From the NCBI RefSeq assembly GCF_900172345.1, contig NZ_FWFY01000001.1, positions 186,001 through 250,000 of the forward strand: 64,000 nucleotides of DNA. Direction: 5' to 3'. The stretch comes from Limimaricola soesokkakensis. GTDB lineage: Bacteria; Pseudomonadota; Alphaproteobacteria; Rhodobacterales; Rhodobacteraceae. Under the pieces are notes generated by a model. That model made no database searches, had not been told where the DNA came from, and saw nothing but the letters and a program-made list of their open reading frames with translations. Both the position numbers and the translations under genes were made by a program. This document shows positions 36,711-44,493 of the stretch, piece by piece (within the stretch, counting starts at the first letter, position 1; every line of letters begins with the position of its first letter).

Positions 36711-37162
36711 CCGATCTCGACGCAATGGACCGGGCCCTGCTGCGCGCGCTCGCCGAGGATGCCGCGCGGCCCGCCGCGGATCTGGGCCGCGAGCTTGGCC
36801 TTTCGCAGCCCGCGACCTGGCGGCGCATCAAGCGGCTTCGCGACATCGGCGCGCTCAAGGGCCGCCGCCTCGATCTCGATGCCGCGGCGCTGGGCTTCGG
36901 CGTCACCGTGTTCCTGGGGGTCAAGCTCGCGAGCCGCGGTCGCGCCAGCCTCGAGGATTTCGAACGTGCGGTCTGCGCGATCCGCGAGGTGCAGACCGTC
37001 GAGCACGTGCTGGGTCTCTACGACTATCGGCTGCGCGTCGTGGCGCGCGATCTGGAGGATTTCGAGCGGGTGCTGCGTCGGCGCATCATGACCTTGCCGG
37101 GCATCGGGCCGGTCGAGGCCAACGTTCTGCTTTCGGAGGAACGTCTGCCGGGCCCCCTCTAG
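36707..37162 (+). CDS. Second Lrp/AsnC-family transcriptional regulator
   Basis: A 151-residue paralogue of the preceding gene with the same layout: HTH (MDRALLRALAEDAARPAA, then LGLSQPATWRRIKRL) and RAM domain (VQTVEHVLGLYDYRLRVVA). It begins with a GTG inside the TGA of the first gene (GTGA), so the two proteins are made together and may form mixed octamers or tetramers. The stop overlaps the convergent UbiH-family gene by 4 bases. Confidence 0.9.
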
Positions 37163-38349
37163 CGTCCGGCCCCCAGTCCGAGCCGCATCAACCTGCGTCT
37201 GAGCGGCGCGACGTCGTGCATCATGCCAAGCCCGAACCCACGCAGCCCCTGCGCCAACGGCCCGCCCGCCATGGCGATCCGGTTCAACGCGTCGATCCCG
37301 TGCTCGCGCAGCGCGATGTCGCCGGCCCGCCTGCGGGCATAGATATCGAGCATGGCCGCGTCACCCAGACCCTCGGAGCGCGCCGCCGCGAGATCCATGA
37401 GGCAGGCGACATCGGCAAGAGATGTGTTCAGTCCCTGCGCGCCGATGGGCGGCATCACATGCGCCGCCTCGGCCACCAGAACCACTCGCCTCGCAGTGAG
37501 CGTGCGCGCGGTCTGCATAATGATCGGCCAGCTCTGCCTCCCGGTGACGAGATGCAGCCGCCCCAGTGCCCGCTCGGAGCGCGCCGTCGCCTCGATGTCG
37601 AAATCCGAGACGGGCAGTGCCGCGAGCCGTTCGGCCTCGCGGCCCGGCTCCATCCAGATCACCGCCGATGAGGGTTTTCCCTCGTGATCGGGCAGCGGCA
37701 CCAGCGTGAACGGCCCGCCTGAGCGGTGGATTTCGATAGAGACGTTGTCATGTGGGCGTTCATGCGTGACTGCGAAGGCCAGTGCCTTCTGCCCGTAGCG
37801 CCGAGTGCGCACTTCGATGCCACAGGCCTCACGCACCGCGCTGCTCCGCCCGTCGGCGGCGACGACCAGCTTCGCGGCCACTCGGCTGCCATCGGTAAGG
37901 CGCACAAGCGCCCGGTCCTCGCGCGCGGTCAGCCCGGCAAAGCCCGTGCCGGCGCGGAACTCCACCCGGTCCATGTCGGCGATCCGCGCCGCCATCTCCC
38001 GGCGTAGCAGCCAGTTCGGGAGGTTCCAGCCGAAGGGGAGGGGGCCGAGATCTGTAGCATCGAAATCGCGACTGACCGGCGCGCCGTGTCCGGCCTCGAC
38101 GATCCGCATCACTTGCAGGGGCGTGGCATGAGGCGCCAGCCGATCCCAGAGCCCGGCCGTTTCGAGGAGGTCGCGGGCAGGCTGCAGAAAGGCGGTGGAC
38201 CGCAGGTCGGCGCCGCTGTCCTCCATTTTTCGGACGGGTGGCGCCGGATCGACACAGAGCACCGAAAAACCGCGCGCTCCGAAGACGGCCGCGGCCGAAA
38301 GCCCGGCAATGCCGCCGCCGGAAACTAGAATGTCGATGGTCCGTGTCAT
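37159..38349 (-). CDS. UbiH/UbiF/VisC-family FAD-dependent hydroxylase
   Basis: A 396-residue class A flavin monooxygenase: N-terminal GxGxxG site (ILVSGGGIAGLSAAAVF), a central LVVAADGRSSAVRE (the DG motif), and the C-terminal FAD ribityl segment with VLVAEAAHVMPPIGAQGLN. The usual GDAAH is replaced by AEAAH here. The family hydroxylates ubiquinone precursors. Which ring position it modifies cannot be told from sequence. Confidence 0.88.
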   Translation of the reverse strand: MTRTIDILVSGGGIAGLSAAAVFGARGFSVLCVDPAPPVRKMEDSGADLRSTAFLQPARDLLETAGLWDRLAPHATPLQVMRIVEAGHGAPVSRDFDATDLGPLPFGWNLPNWLLRREMAARIADMDRVEFRAGTGFAGLTAREDRALVRLTDGSRVAAKLVVAADGRSSAVREACGIEVRTRRYGQKALAFAVTHERPHDNVSIEIHRSGGPFTLVPLPDHEGKPSSAVIWMEPGREAERLAALPVSDFDIEATARSERALGRLHLVTGRQSWPIIMQTARTLTARRVVLVAEAAHVMPPIGAQGLNTSLADVACLMDLAAARSEGLGDAAMLDIYARRRAGDIALREHGIDALNRIAMAGGPLAQGLRGFGLGMMHDVAPLRRRLMRLGLGAGR

Positions 38350-38386
38350 GGGGCTGAGATAGGCCGCGGCGGTCCCGTGGGAAAGC

Positions 38387-39055
38387 CTAAGGGGCCAGCT
38401 GCGACACAAAGCCTGCCAGATCAGCGGTGTGGTGGTGAATATGGTCGGCGCGCAGCGCCTCGGGCGGGCCGACCAGGACCGTGCGCATGCCCATGGCATG
38501 CGGCACGGCGAGGTTGCGCGGGTCGTCCTCGAACATCGCGCCCTGATCGGGGGCCAGACCGTCGAGCGCGAAGACGGCTTCGAAGGCGGCGCGCTCGGGT
38601 TTTGGCACCAGCCCGGCATGTTCGACCCCGTAGACCGCGTCGAAGACACCGGTAAGTCCGCGCGCCGCAAGCACGCGCTGCGCATAGGGGCGGGTGCCGT
38701 TTGTATAGACGATGCGCCGGCCCGGCAGCGCGGCGATCGCGGCGGCGAGGCCGGGATCGGCCTCCAGCCCACCCATGTCTATATCGTGTACGTCGAGCAG
38801 GAAATCATCGGCCGGCAGCCCGTGCTCGGCCATGAGCCCGGCCAGCGTCGTGCCGTAGCGGGTCCAGTAATCGGCGCGCAGCCGGTCGGCCTCGGTCGCC
38901 TCAACGCGCAGCTCGCGCATCATCCAGGCCCGCATCCGAGCCTCGATTTGATCGAAAAGCCGCACCCGGGGCGGATAGAGCGTGTTGTCGAGGTCGAAGA
39001 CCCAGGCCCGGACATGGGAGAACTCGGCGGCGATGTCGGTGAGAAGGGCTGTCAT
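38387..39055 (-). CDS. HAD-superfamily phosphatase, pyrimidine 5'-nucleotidase type
   Basis: A 222-residue HAD hydrolase with the nucleophile motif DLDNTLYP (D21 and D23), motif II in VYTNGT, and the C-terminal FEDDPRNL motif. This subfamily (SDT1/phm8-like) dephosphorylates nucleotides such as UMP or CMP. The gene lies 37 bases upstream of the UbiH-family gene on the same strand and is divergent from a GntR regulator. Confidence 0.9.
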   Translation of the reverse strand: MTALLTDIAAEFSHVRAWVFDLDNTLYPPRVRLFDQIEARMRAWMMRELRVEATEADRLRADYWTRYGTTLAGLMAEHGLPADDFLLDVHDIDMGGLEADPGLAAAIAALPGRRIVYTNGTRPYAQRVLAARGLTGVFDAVYGVEHAGLVPKPERAAFEAVFALDGLAPDQGAMFEDDPRNLAVPHAMGMRTVLVGPPEALRADHIHHHTADLAGFVSQLAP

Positions 39056-39143
39056 GGACGCGACCCTAGGCGCACGGGCCTGGAGCGGCAAGGCGGGCGC
39101 GGCTTGAACCTCGGACCGCGCCGGGGGTATCGTCGTTCGACCC

Positions 39144-39812
39144 ATGGGAAGGCCGCGGATGCAGGATACCAGACCCTCGCAGAAGGACGCCTACGGGCTG
39201 ATCCTCGAATCGATCGACAGCGGCATCTACCGCCCCGGCGACCGGCTGGTCGAAAGCGAGCTGGCGGATCGGTTCGGCGTGTCGCGTACCCCGGTGCGCG
39301 AGGCGCTGCAACGGCTCGAGACCCAAGGCATGCTGACCCGCGACGGCCGTTCGCTGATCGTGGCCTCTCTCGATCACACGCAACTCGCGGAGCTTTACGT
39401 GGTGCGGGGCGAGTTGGAGGGGCTGGCGGCGCGGCTCGCCGCGCGACATGCCGCGCCCGAAGAGGTGCGGGTGCTGCGCGACATGCTCGAAGCCGACCAG
39501 GCGCTGGTGAACGACCCTGCCGCGCTGGCCCGCGCCAATCGCCGCTTCCACAAGCAGATCCATCTCGCCAGCCACAACCGTTTCCTGGTGCGGCAACTCG
39601 ACCTCGTGCATCGTTCGATGGCGCTTCTGGCCTCGACTTCGCTTGCGGCGGAGGGCCGAGGGCGCGGCGCGCTCGAGGAGCATGCAGCGATCGTCGCGGC
39701 GATCGAGGCGGGCGATGGCGACGCCGCGGACCGGGCGCTGCGCGATCATATCAGCCACGCCTTCGTCACCCGGCTGAAGCTCGACGCGGCGAAGGTGGAG
39801 GCGGCAAAGTAA
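39144..39812 (+). CDS. GntR-family transcriptional regulator with FCD domain
   Basis: A 222-residue regulator. Residues about 15-75 form the winged HTH (GDRLVESELADRFGVSRTPVREAL), and the C-terminal half is an FCD ligand domain with RGELEGLAARLAARHA and a metal-binding histidine set (NRRFHKQIHLASHN, EEHAAIVAAI, LRDHISHA). Such FadR-group proteins sense small carboxylic acids. The last 47 bases overlap the end of the convergent glycosyltransferase gene. Target unknown; the divergent HAD gene is a candidate. Confidence 0.9.
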   Translation: MGRPRMQDTRPSQKDAYGLILESIDSGIYRPGDRLVESELADRFGVSRTPVREALQRLETQGMLTRDGRSLIVASLDHTQLAELYVVRGELEGLAARLAARHAAPEEVRVLRDMLEADQALVNDPAALARANRRFHKQIHLASHNRFLVRQLDLVHRSMALLASTSLAAEGRGRGALEEHAAIVAAIEAGDGDAADRALRDHISHAFVTRLKLDAAKVEAAK

Positions 39813-41514
39813 GCGGCGTGGTGGGGTTGAAGACGCCATGCCGCGTCTTCTCCCACAAGAACGGACGACGCAGCACCTGCCACAGCGCGCGCCAGACGGC
39901 GATCGTCGCCAGCGGGAAATAGACCTGCAGCATCGGCGCCCAGAGCGCTAGCCACGGCTGCCCGGCCCGCCGTGCCGCCAGCGCAGCGATCGCCCAGCTC
40001 ACGCATTCGGACAGCGCGAAGACAAGGGCGAGCCCCCAGAGAGTTTCGGACCGCAACCACGGCGACATCGGATGCGGCATTCCAAGGATCACCAGCCAGA
40101 ACGACCAGAGCACAGGTGCCAGTGCGAACTGCGCCAGCGTTCCGAGAAACAGCACCTGGACCCCGAGAAAGCGCCAAGCGCCCAGCTCCCGCCAGAGCCG
40201 CCCGGGATCGTGCATGGCGACGCCCCAGCTCATGGCATAGCCCTTGAGCCAGCGTGACCGCTGCTTGTTCCAAGGCCAAGGACGGGCATTGGCTTCCTCC
40301 AGCGTGACGCTGTCCATCAGCTCGGTCCGAAAGCCGTGGCGCGCCAGTCGCACGCCAAGATCGGCGTCTTCGGTGACGTTGTGCGCGTCCCAGCCGCCGA
40401 CCGCCTCGATCGCATGGCGGCGCAGGAACAGCGTCGTGCCCCCGAGCGGCACGACGAGGCCGAGACGCTCCAGACCCGGCAGTATCACGCGAAACCAGCT
40501 CGCGTATTCCAGGGTGAAACAGCGTGCGATCCAGTTGGAGCGTGCGTTGTAATAGTCGAGAACGCCTTGCAGGCATCCGGTTCGGCGATCACTCGTCGCG
40601 AACCGCGCCACCACCTGCCGCAGCTGATCGGCGGCGGGCGCATCCTCGGCGTCGTAGATGCCGATGATGCTGCCGCGTGCGAAGGGCAGGGCGTAGTTGA
40701 GCGCGCGCGGCTTGGTGCGCAGGCGGCCCGTCGGCACGACCACGATCTGCGCCCAGCTTGGCAACGGCATGGATGACAGGGCTGCACGGGTCTCGGTATC
40801 GCAGGCCTCGACGATCAGACACAGGTCGAGCCGGTCGCGCGGGTAGTCGAGCCCGTCCAGCCGTTCCAGCAGCGGCACCAGCATGGCACCTTCGCGGTAA
40901 AGGGGCACCAGCAGCGATATCACCGGCATGACATCGTCCCCGGGAAGCGCAAGGAGACGGTGGCGTGGGACAGGTCTGAAGCTGGCGAGCGCGGCCGCGA
41001 GTTTCACCGCGGTATTGACGACAAGCGTCAGAGCGCAAAGCGCACAGAGCAGCGCAAAAGCGGCCCAGGGGGCCAGCGCCACCGACAGGGCAGTGACGCT
41101 CAGCGCGACGACGAGCAGCAGGCAAAGCGGTTTGCGACCGACGATTCGGCAGCTTTGGTGCAGCGGTACCCGGGTTTCGGCGCGCAGCAGCAGTACAGGT
41201 TCCGCAAGCGGCAGTAGCGCCCTACGCAGCACCTCCGGCGCGCAGATCGCGCAGCGTGGGCGCCCGAAGCCCGCGCTCGCCAGTGCCGCGATGGTCTCGG
41301 GCTCGGGCGGCGTGGCGCAGAGTACGACCACGCGCCCGCCGATCCGGCGCCATGGCAACACCCCAAGCCGCAGCGCCCGCAACACGCCGAACCGGCGCAA
41401 AAGGCGCGGATCGGGAGGCAGCGCGACCGGATCGATGCGATCGGGCAAGGGCGGCGCGGAAGAGCCATGGCCGGACGCGCTTTGCGCCCGACCAAGTGGA
41501 GCGGGGGCGATCAT
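39766..41514 (-). CDS. Membrane glycosyltransferase family 2 protein with GspE/MshE-like N-terminal domain
   Basis: A 582-residue integral-membrane GT2. Residues about 40-110 resemble the GspE/MshE N-terminal domain (LGVLPWRRIGGRVVVLCATPP), 128-170 are membrane helices, and 195-425 form the GT2 domain with DAEDAP at 288, TED at 381 and the QRSRW processivity motif at 418-422. Further helices follow. The layout is like cellulose or other beta-glycan synthases without a PilZ domain. A CtrA-type site lies 49 bases upstream. The glycan product is unknown. Confidence 0.88.
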   Translation of the reverse strand: MIAPAPLGRAQSASGHGSSAPPLPDRIDPVALPPDPRLLRRFGVLRALRLGVLPWRRIGGRVVVLCATPPEPETIAALASAGFGRPRCAICAPEVLRRALLPLAEPVLLLRAETRVPLHQSCRIVGRKPLCLLLVVALSVTALSVALAPWAAFALLCALCALTLVVNTAVKLAAALASFRPVPRHRLLALPGDDVMPVISLLVPLYREGAMLVPLLERLDGLDYPRDRLDLCLIVEACDTETRAALSSMPLPSWAQIVVVPTGRLRTKPRALNYALPFARGSIIGIYDAEDAPAADQLRQVVARFATSDRRTGCLQGVLDYYNARSNWIARCFTLEYASWFRVILPGLERLGLVVPLGGTTLFLRRHAIEAVGGWDAHNVTEDADLGVRLARHGFRTELMDSVTLEEANARPWPWNKQRSRWLKGYAMSWGVAMHDPGRLWRELGAWRFLGVQVLFLGTLAQFALAPVLWSFWLVILGMPHPMSPWLRSETLWGLALVFALSECVSWAIAALAARRAGQPWLALWAPMLQVYFPLATIAVWRALWQVLRRPFLWEKTRHGVFNPTTPLTLPPPPSPRRASAG

Positions 41515-41562
41515 CGGGCTCGCTTTCGCTGCGAAGGGCCGCCCGATGCTCGTTGCCCGCGA

Positions 41563-41578
41563 TTAAGAAGCGGTTAAC
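41563..41578. promoter_or_regulatory. CtrA-type binding site upstream of the glycosyltransferase gene
   Basis: TTAA-GAAGCGG-TTAAC is an exact match to the CtrA full-site consensus TTAA-N7-TTAAC. It sits 49 bases before the glycosyltransferase start and overlaps the TAA stop of carA. Confidence 0.55.
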
Positions 41579-42737
41579 CTGCCTGCCGCGCCGCCATTGC
41601 TTCGGCGAAACGCTCGAACAGGTAGTAGCTGTCCTGCGGGCCGGGGCTGGCCTCGGGGTGGTACTGCACCGAAAAGACCGGCCGGTCGGTCATGCGGATG
41701 CCGCAGTTCGAGCCGTCGAAGAGCGACACGTGGGTCTCGATCACGCCCTCGGGCAGCGACTGGCTGTCAACGGTAAAGCCGTGGTTCATCGAGGTGATCT
41801 CGACCTTGCCGGTCTCCTGGTCCTTCACAGGGTGGTTGGCGCCATGATGGCCGTGGTTCATCTTCACGGTCTGGGCGCCCAGAGCGCGCGCCAGCATCTG
41901 GTGGCCAAGGCAGATCCCGAAGACCGGGATGTCGGACTGTTCGAGCACCGACTTGATCGCCGGGACCGCGTATTTGCCGGTCGCCGCCGGGTCGCCGGGA
42001 CCGTTCGACAGGAACAGCCCGTCGGGGTTCAGCGCGAGGATCTCCTCGGCGGTGGCGGTGGCAGGCAGGACGGTGACCTCGCAACCGGAGGAGGCGAGGC
42101 TGCGCAGAATGTTGCGCTTGGCGCCGTAATCGATGGCGACGACCTTGTGGCGCGGGTTTTCCTGCTTCTTGAAGCCGTCGGGCCAGGCCCAGCGCATCTC
42201 GTCCCAGCGATAGGACTGGACGCAGCTGACTTCCTTGGCGAGGTCGAGGCCGACGAGCCCCTTGAAGTCACGCGCCTGCGCGACAAGCGCCTCGAGGTCG
42301 AACACGCCGTCGGGGTTGTGCTCGATCGCGACATGCGGCGCACCCTGCTGGCGGATCGCCCGGGTCAGTCGCCGCGTGTCGATGCCGCCCATGCCGATGC
42401 GGCCGCGCTTGGCGAGCCAGTTCGAGAGGGTGTCGGTGGCGCGCCAGTTCGACGGCTCGGTCGGGTTCCACTTGACGATCATCGCGGCGGCCACCGGATC
42501 GGCGGCCTCCTCGTCCTCCTCGGTAGTGCCGGTGTTGCCGACATGCGGGAAGGTGAAGGTCACGGCCTGGCCCGCATAGGAGGGGTCGGTCATGATCTCT
42601 TGATAGCCGGTCATCGCGGTGTTGAAGCAAAGCTCGGCCACGGTGCGGCCCGGAGCGCCGAAGCCCTGCCCGTAGAACACGGTCCCGTCTGCGAGCGCGA
42701 GGCAGGCGGTCGGCTTGCCGGAAACATTATGCGGCAT
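41574..42737 (-). CDS. carA: Carbamoyl-phosphate synthase small subunit
   Basis: A 387-residue glutaminase subunit. The N-terminal domain carries FNTAMTGYQEIMTDPSY, and the class I amidotransferase domain has NGPGDP, the catalytic Cys276 in GICLGHQML and the EASPGP segment near the C-terminus with its His and Glu. It supplies ammonia for carbamoyl phosphate in pyrimidine and arginine synthesis. The large subunit carB is not in the window. It is divergent from the YqeY gene, as often in alphaproteobacteria. Confidence 0.97.
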   Translation of the reverse strand: MPHNVSGKPTACLALADGTVFYGQGFGAPGRTVAELCFNTAMTGYQEIMTDPSYAGQAVTFTFPHVGNTGTTEEDEEAADPVAAAMIVKWNPTEPSNWRATDTLSNWLAKRGRIGMGGIDTRRLTRAIRQQGAPHVAIEHNPDGVFDLEALVAQARDFKGLVGLDLAKEVSCVQSYRWDEMRWAWPDGFKKQENPRHKVVAIDYGAKRNILRSLASSGCEVTVLPATATAEEILALNPDGLFLSNGPGDPAATGKYAVPAIKSVLEQSDIPVFGICLGHQMLARALGAQTVKMNHGHHGANHPVKDQETGKVEITSMNHGFTVDSQSLPEGVIETHVSLFDGSNCGIRMTDRPVFSVQYHPEASPGPQDSYYLFERFAEAMAARQAG

Positions 42738-42889
42738 GGCGTCATTGCTCCTGTAGTGAAACCCGCCGCTACCTAGGGGCAGGGCTCGGAAGAATCAAGA
42801 CGCGGCGGCACCCGGCGGCACTTGTTGTCAGGCGGGCACGAAACGGGTAGCTTGCGCGCTTGTGTCTGAAACAATCCGGAACGGACCAG

Positions 42890-43348
42890 ATGACCCTGCG
42901 CGACAAGATCAACGCCTCCCTCAAGGATGCGATGAAGGCCAAGGAGGCGGACCGGCTGTCCACGCTGCGCCTCATCAACGCCGCCATCAAGGATCGCGAC
43001 ATCGCCGCAAGGGGCGAGGGCGAGGAGGGGCTGGTCCCCGACGAGGTGGTGCTCGCGATCCTCGGCAAGATGGTCAAGCAACGTCAGGAGAGCGCGCGCG
43101 CCTATGACGAGGCGGGACGCATCGAGCTTGCCGAGAAGGAGCGCGCCGAGATCGCGGTGATCGAGGATTTCCTGCCGCGCCAGCTGACCGAAGCCGAGAC
43201 CGAGGCCGCGGTGAGCCAGGCGATCTCCGAAACCGAAGCGACCTCGATCCGCGACATGGGCCGTGTCATGGCAGCGCTCAAGGCGCGCTATACGGGGCGC
43301 ATGGATTTCGGCCGGGTCGGCCCAGTGGTGCGCGACCGGCTCGGCTGA
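42890..43348 (+). CDS. GatB/YqeY-domain protein
   Basis: A 152-residue YqeY-family protein: MTLRDKINASLKDAMKAKEADRLSTLRLINAAIKDRD (start of the first helix bundle, abbreviated), KMVKQRQESARAYDEAGR, EDFLPRQLTE and the C-terminal MGRVMAALKARY. The domain is shared with the GatB tail that binds tRNA in amidotransferases; the free-standing form has no proven function. Confidence 0.92.
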   Translation: MTLRDKINASLKDAMKAKEADRLSTLRLINAAIKDRDIAARGEGEEGLVPDEVVLAILGKMVKQRQESARAYDEAGRIELAEKERAEIAVIEDFLPRQLTEAETEAAVSQAISETEATSIRDMGRVMAALKARYTGRMDFGRVGPVVRDRLG

Positions 43349-43411
43349 GCTCGCGGGAACGCGGTGCTGTGGCTTCGCGTTTGACGGTCGTCCAATCCAT
43401 GGAGGACCGAT

Positions 43412-43594
43412 ATGCCTGCACAGTCCAAGGCACAGCAGAAGGCGGCCGGCGCGGCGCTTTCGGCGAAGCGAGGCGATACGAAGGTCAAGGATCTCAAGGG
43501 CGCCTCGAAGGAAATGTACGACGACATGAGCGAATCCCAGTTGGAGGATTTCGCGCAGACCAAGCGCGAGGATCTGCCCGACAAGAAGGGCTGA
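43412..43594 (+). CDS. DUF3008-family small protein
   Basis: A 60-residue very polar protein (MPAQSKAQQKAAGAAL, then KGASKEMYDDM), a match to the small DUF3008 family. A GGAGG site lies 6 bases before the ATG, and a strong terminator follows. The family is widespread and its role is unknown; the polar, lysine-rich sequence recalls stress-related small proteins. Confidence 0.85.
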   Translation: MPAQSKAQQKAAGAALSAKRGDTKVKDLKGASKEMYDDMSESQLEDFAQTKREDLPDKKG

Positions 43595-43628
43595 GACCAC
43601 GCTGAACGAGCGGTACGGTAAATGCAAA

Positions 43629-43657
43629 GGGCGGCTCCCGCATGGGAGCCGCCCTTT
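43629..43657. terminator. Bidirectional terminator between the DUF3008 gene and a small minus-strand gene
   Basis: GGGCGGCTCCC and GGGAGCCGCCC form an 11-bp perfect stem around GCAT. It is followed by TTT on the plus strand and preceded by AAA, so it can end both convergent transcripts. Confidence 0.85.
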
Positions 43658-43678
43658 CGGCATCGAATGAGATTGGAC

Positions 43679-43831
43679 CTAGCGTCGGCGCGGTTCGGAT
43701 GTGCGAATCGGGATCGGGCGATATTCCGGCCGGGGCTGCGGCAGCAGTGCCCCGATCACTCCATCGAGAATGGCCCGGCCGGCTTCGGCCAGCTTGCGGA
43801 TCGTGTCCTTCGGGGCGGTGTGCTTGGGCAT
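43679..43831 (-). CDS. Small basic hypothetical protein (50 residues)
   Basis: A 50-residue protein (MPKHTAPKDTIRKLAEAG, then GVIGALLPQPRPEY, ending TSEPRRR). It has a clear GGAGG ribosome-binding site 7 bases before the ATG and its own terminator, which argue for a real gene despite its size. An amphipathic helix is followed by a proline/arginine-rich tail. No family recognised. Confidence 0.6.
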   Translation of the reverse strand: MPKHTAPKDTIRKLAEAGRAILDGVIGALLPQPRPEYRPIPIRTSEPRRR

Positions 43832-43915
43832 ATCGAATCCTCCGTTGTCATGAAAATGCCTATCTTCGGGTCGGAGTTCCATCGCGACGTAACGACGCGG
43901 CGCGCCGCGGGCGGA

Positions 43916-44419
43916 TCAGCGCCGGGCGATCCGGACCAGAAGGCGTTGGAGATCCTCCGCCAATGCCCGCCTTTCCTCTTCCGGAAGAAACGCCCCCAGC
44001 TCGACCTCCCGCCCCGCGCCGCGCAGGGTGAGATAGCCGGGGACCGGCCTCTCGCCCTCGTGCAACTGGAGTTCGACCCAGTACGGATCGGCCTCCCAAA
44101 CCCGGTCCGGGCGGCCGCGGTCGCTGCGGGTCAGGCGAATGCGCCGTTGGTTGATCTCCAGTCGCTCCAGCACTTCGCCGTCGCGGTAGCTGCGCGCCAG
44201 CGCCCACCAGACCGCGCCGACCGCTGCCATGAGGAACGGCAACAGTGCCCACATCACCGGGGTGCCCAGCACCATCAGCAACGGGAGCGCGATCAGGGCC
44301 GCCGTGCCGCCGATGAAGGCGGCGAAGCCGCGCTTGGGCAGTGAACGGTAGGGCCAGAGTTGCAACTCGGCCTCGACCGGACCGGCTTCGGTGGGGCGTC
44401 TTGTCCACTCGTGCGGCAT
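43916..44419 (-). CDS. DUF2244-family membrane protein
   Basis: A 167-residue protein with two neighbouring membrane helices (FAAFIGGTAALIALPLLMVL and WALLPFLMAAVGAVWWAL, residues about 31-70) followed by a soluble beta-rich domain (EINQRRIRLTRSD, ELQLHEGERPVPGYLTLRG). This is the DUF2244 layout. The gene lies directly downstream of ctaD on the same strand; members are often found by cytochrome oxidase genes, so a link to oxidase assembly is possible. Confidence 0.88.
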   Translation of the reverse strand: MPHEWTRRPTEAGPVEAELQLWPYRSLPKRGFAAFIGGTAALIALPLLMVLGTPVMWALLPFLMAAVGAVWWALARSYRDGEVLERLEINQRRIRLTRSDRGRPDRVWEADPYWVELQLHEGERPVPGYLTLRGAGREVELGAFLPEEERRALAEDLQRLLVRIARR

Positions 44420-44441
44420 CACTTGCCTCTGGATCGGGAAG

Positions 44442-44470
44442 AAAAAGGGCCCGGCGTTTCCGCCGGGCCC
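44442..44470 (-). terminator. Intrinsic terminator after ctaD
   Basis: On the minus strand a 10-bp perfect stem (GGGCCCGGCG / CGCCGGGCCC) with a GAAA tetraloop is followed by five T residues, 23 bases after the ctaD stop. It separates ctaD from the DUF2244 gene. Confidence 0.9.
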
Positions 44471-44493
44471 TGTCGACTGTCGCGGGCCGTGCC

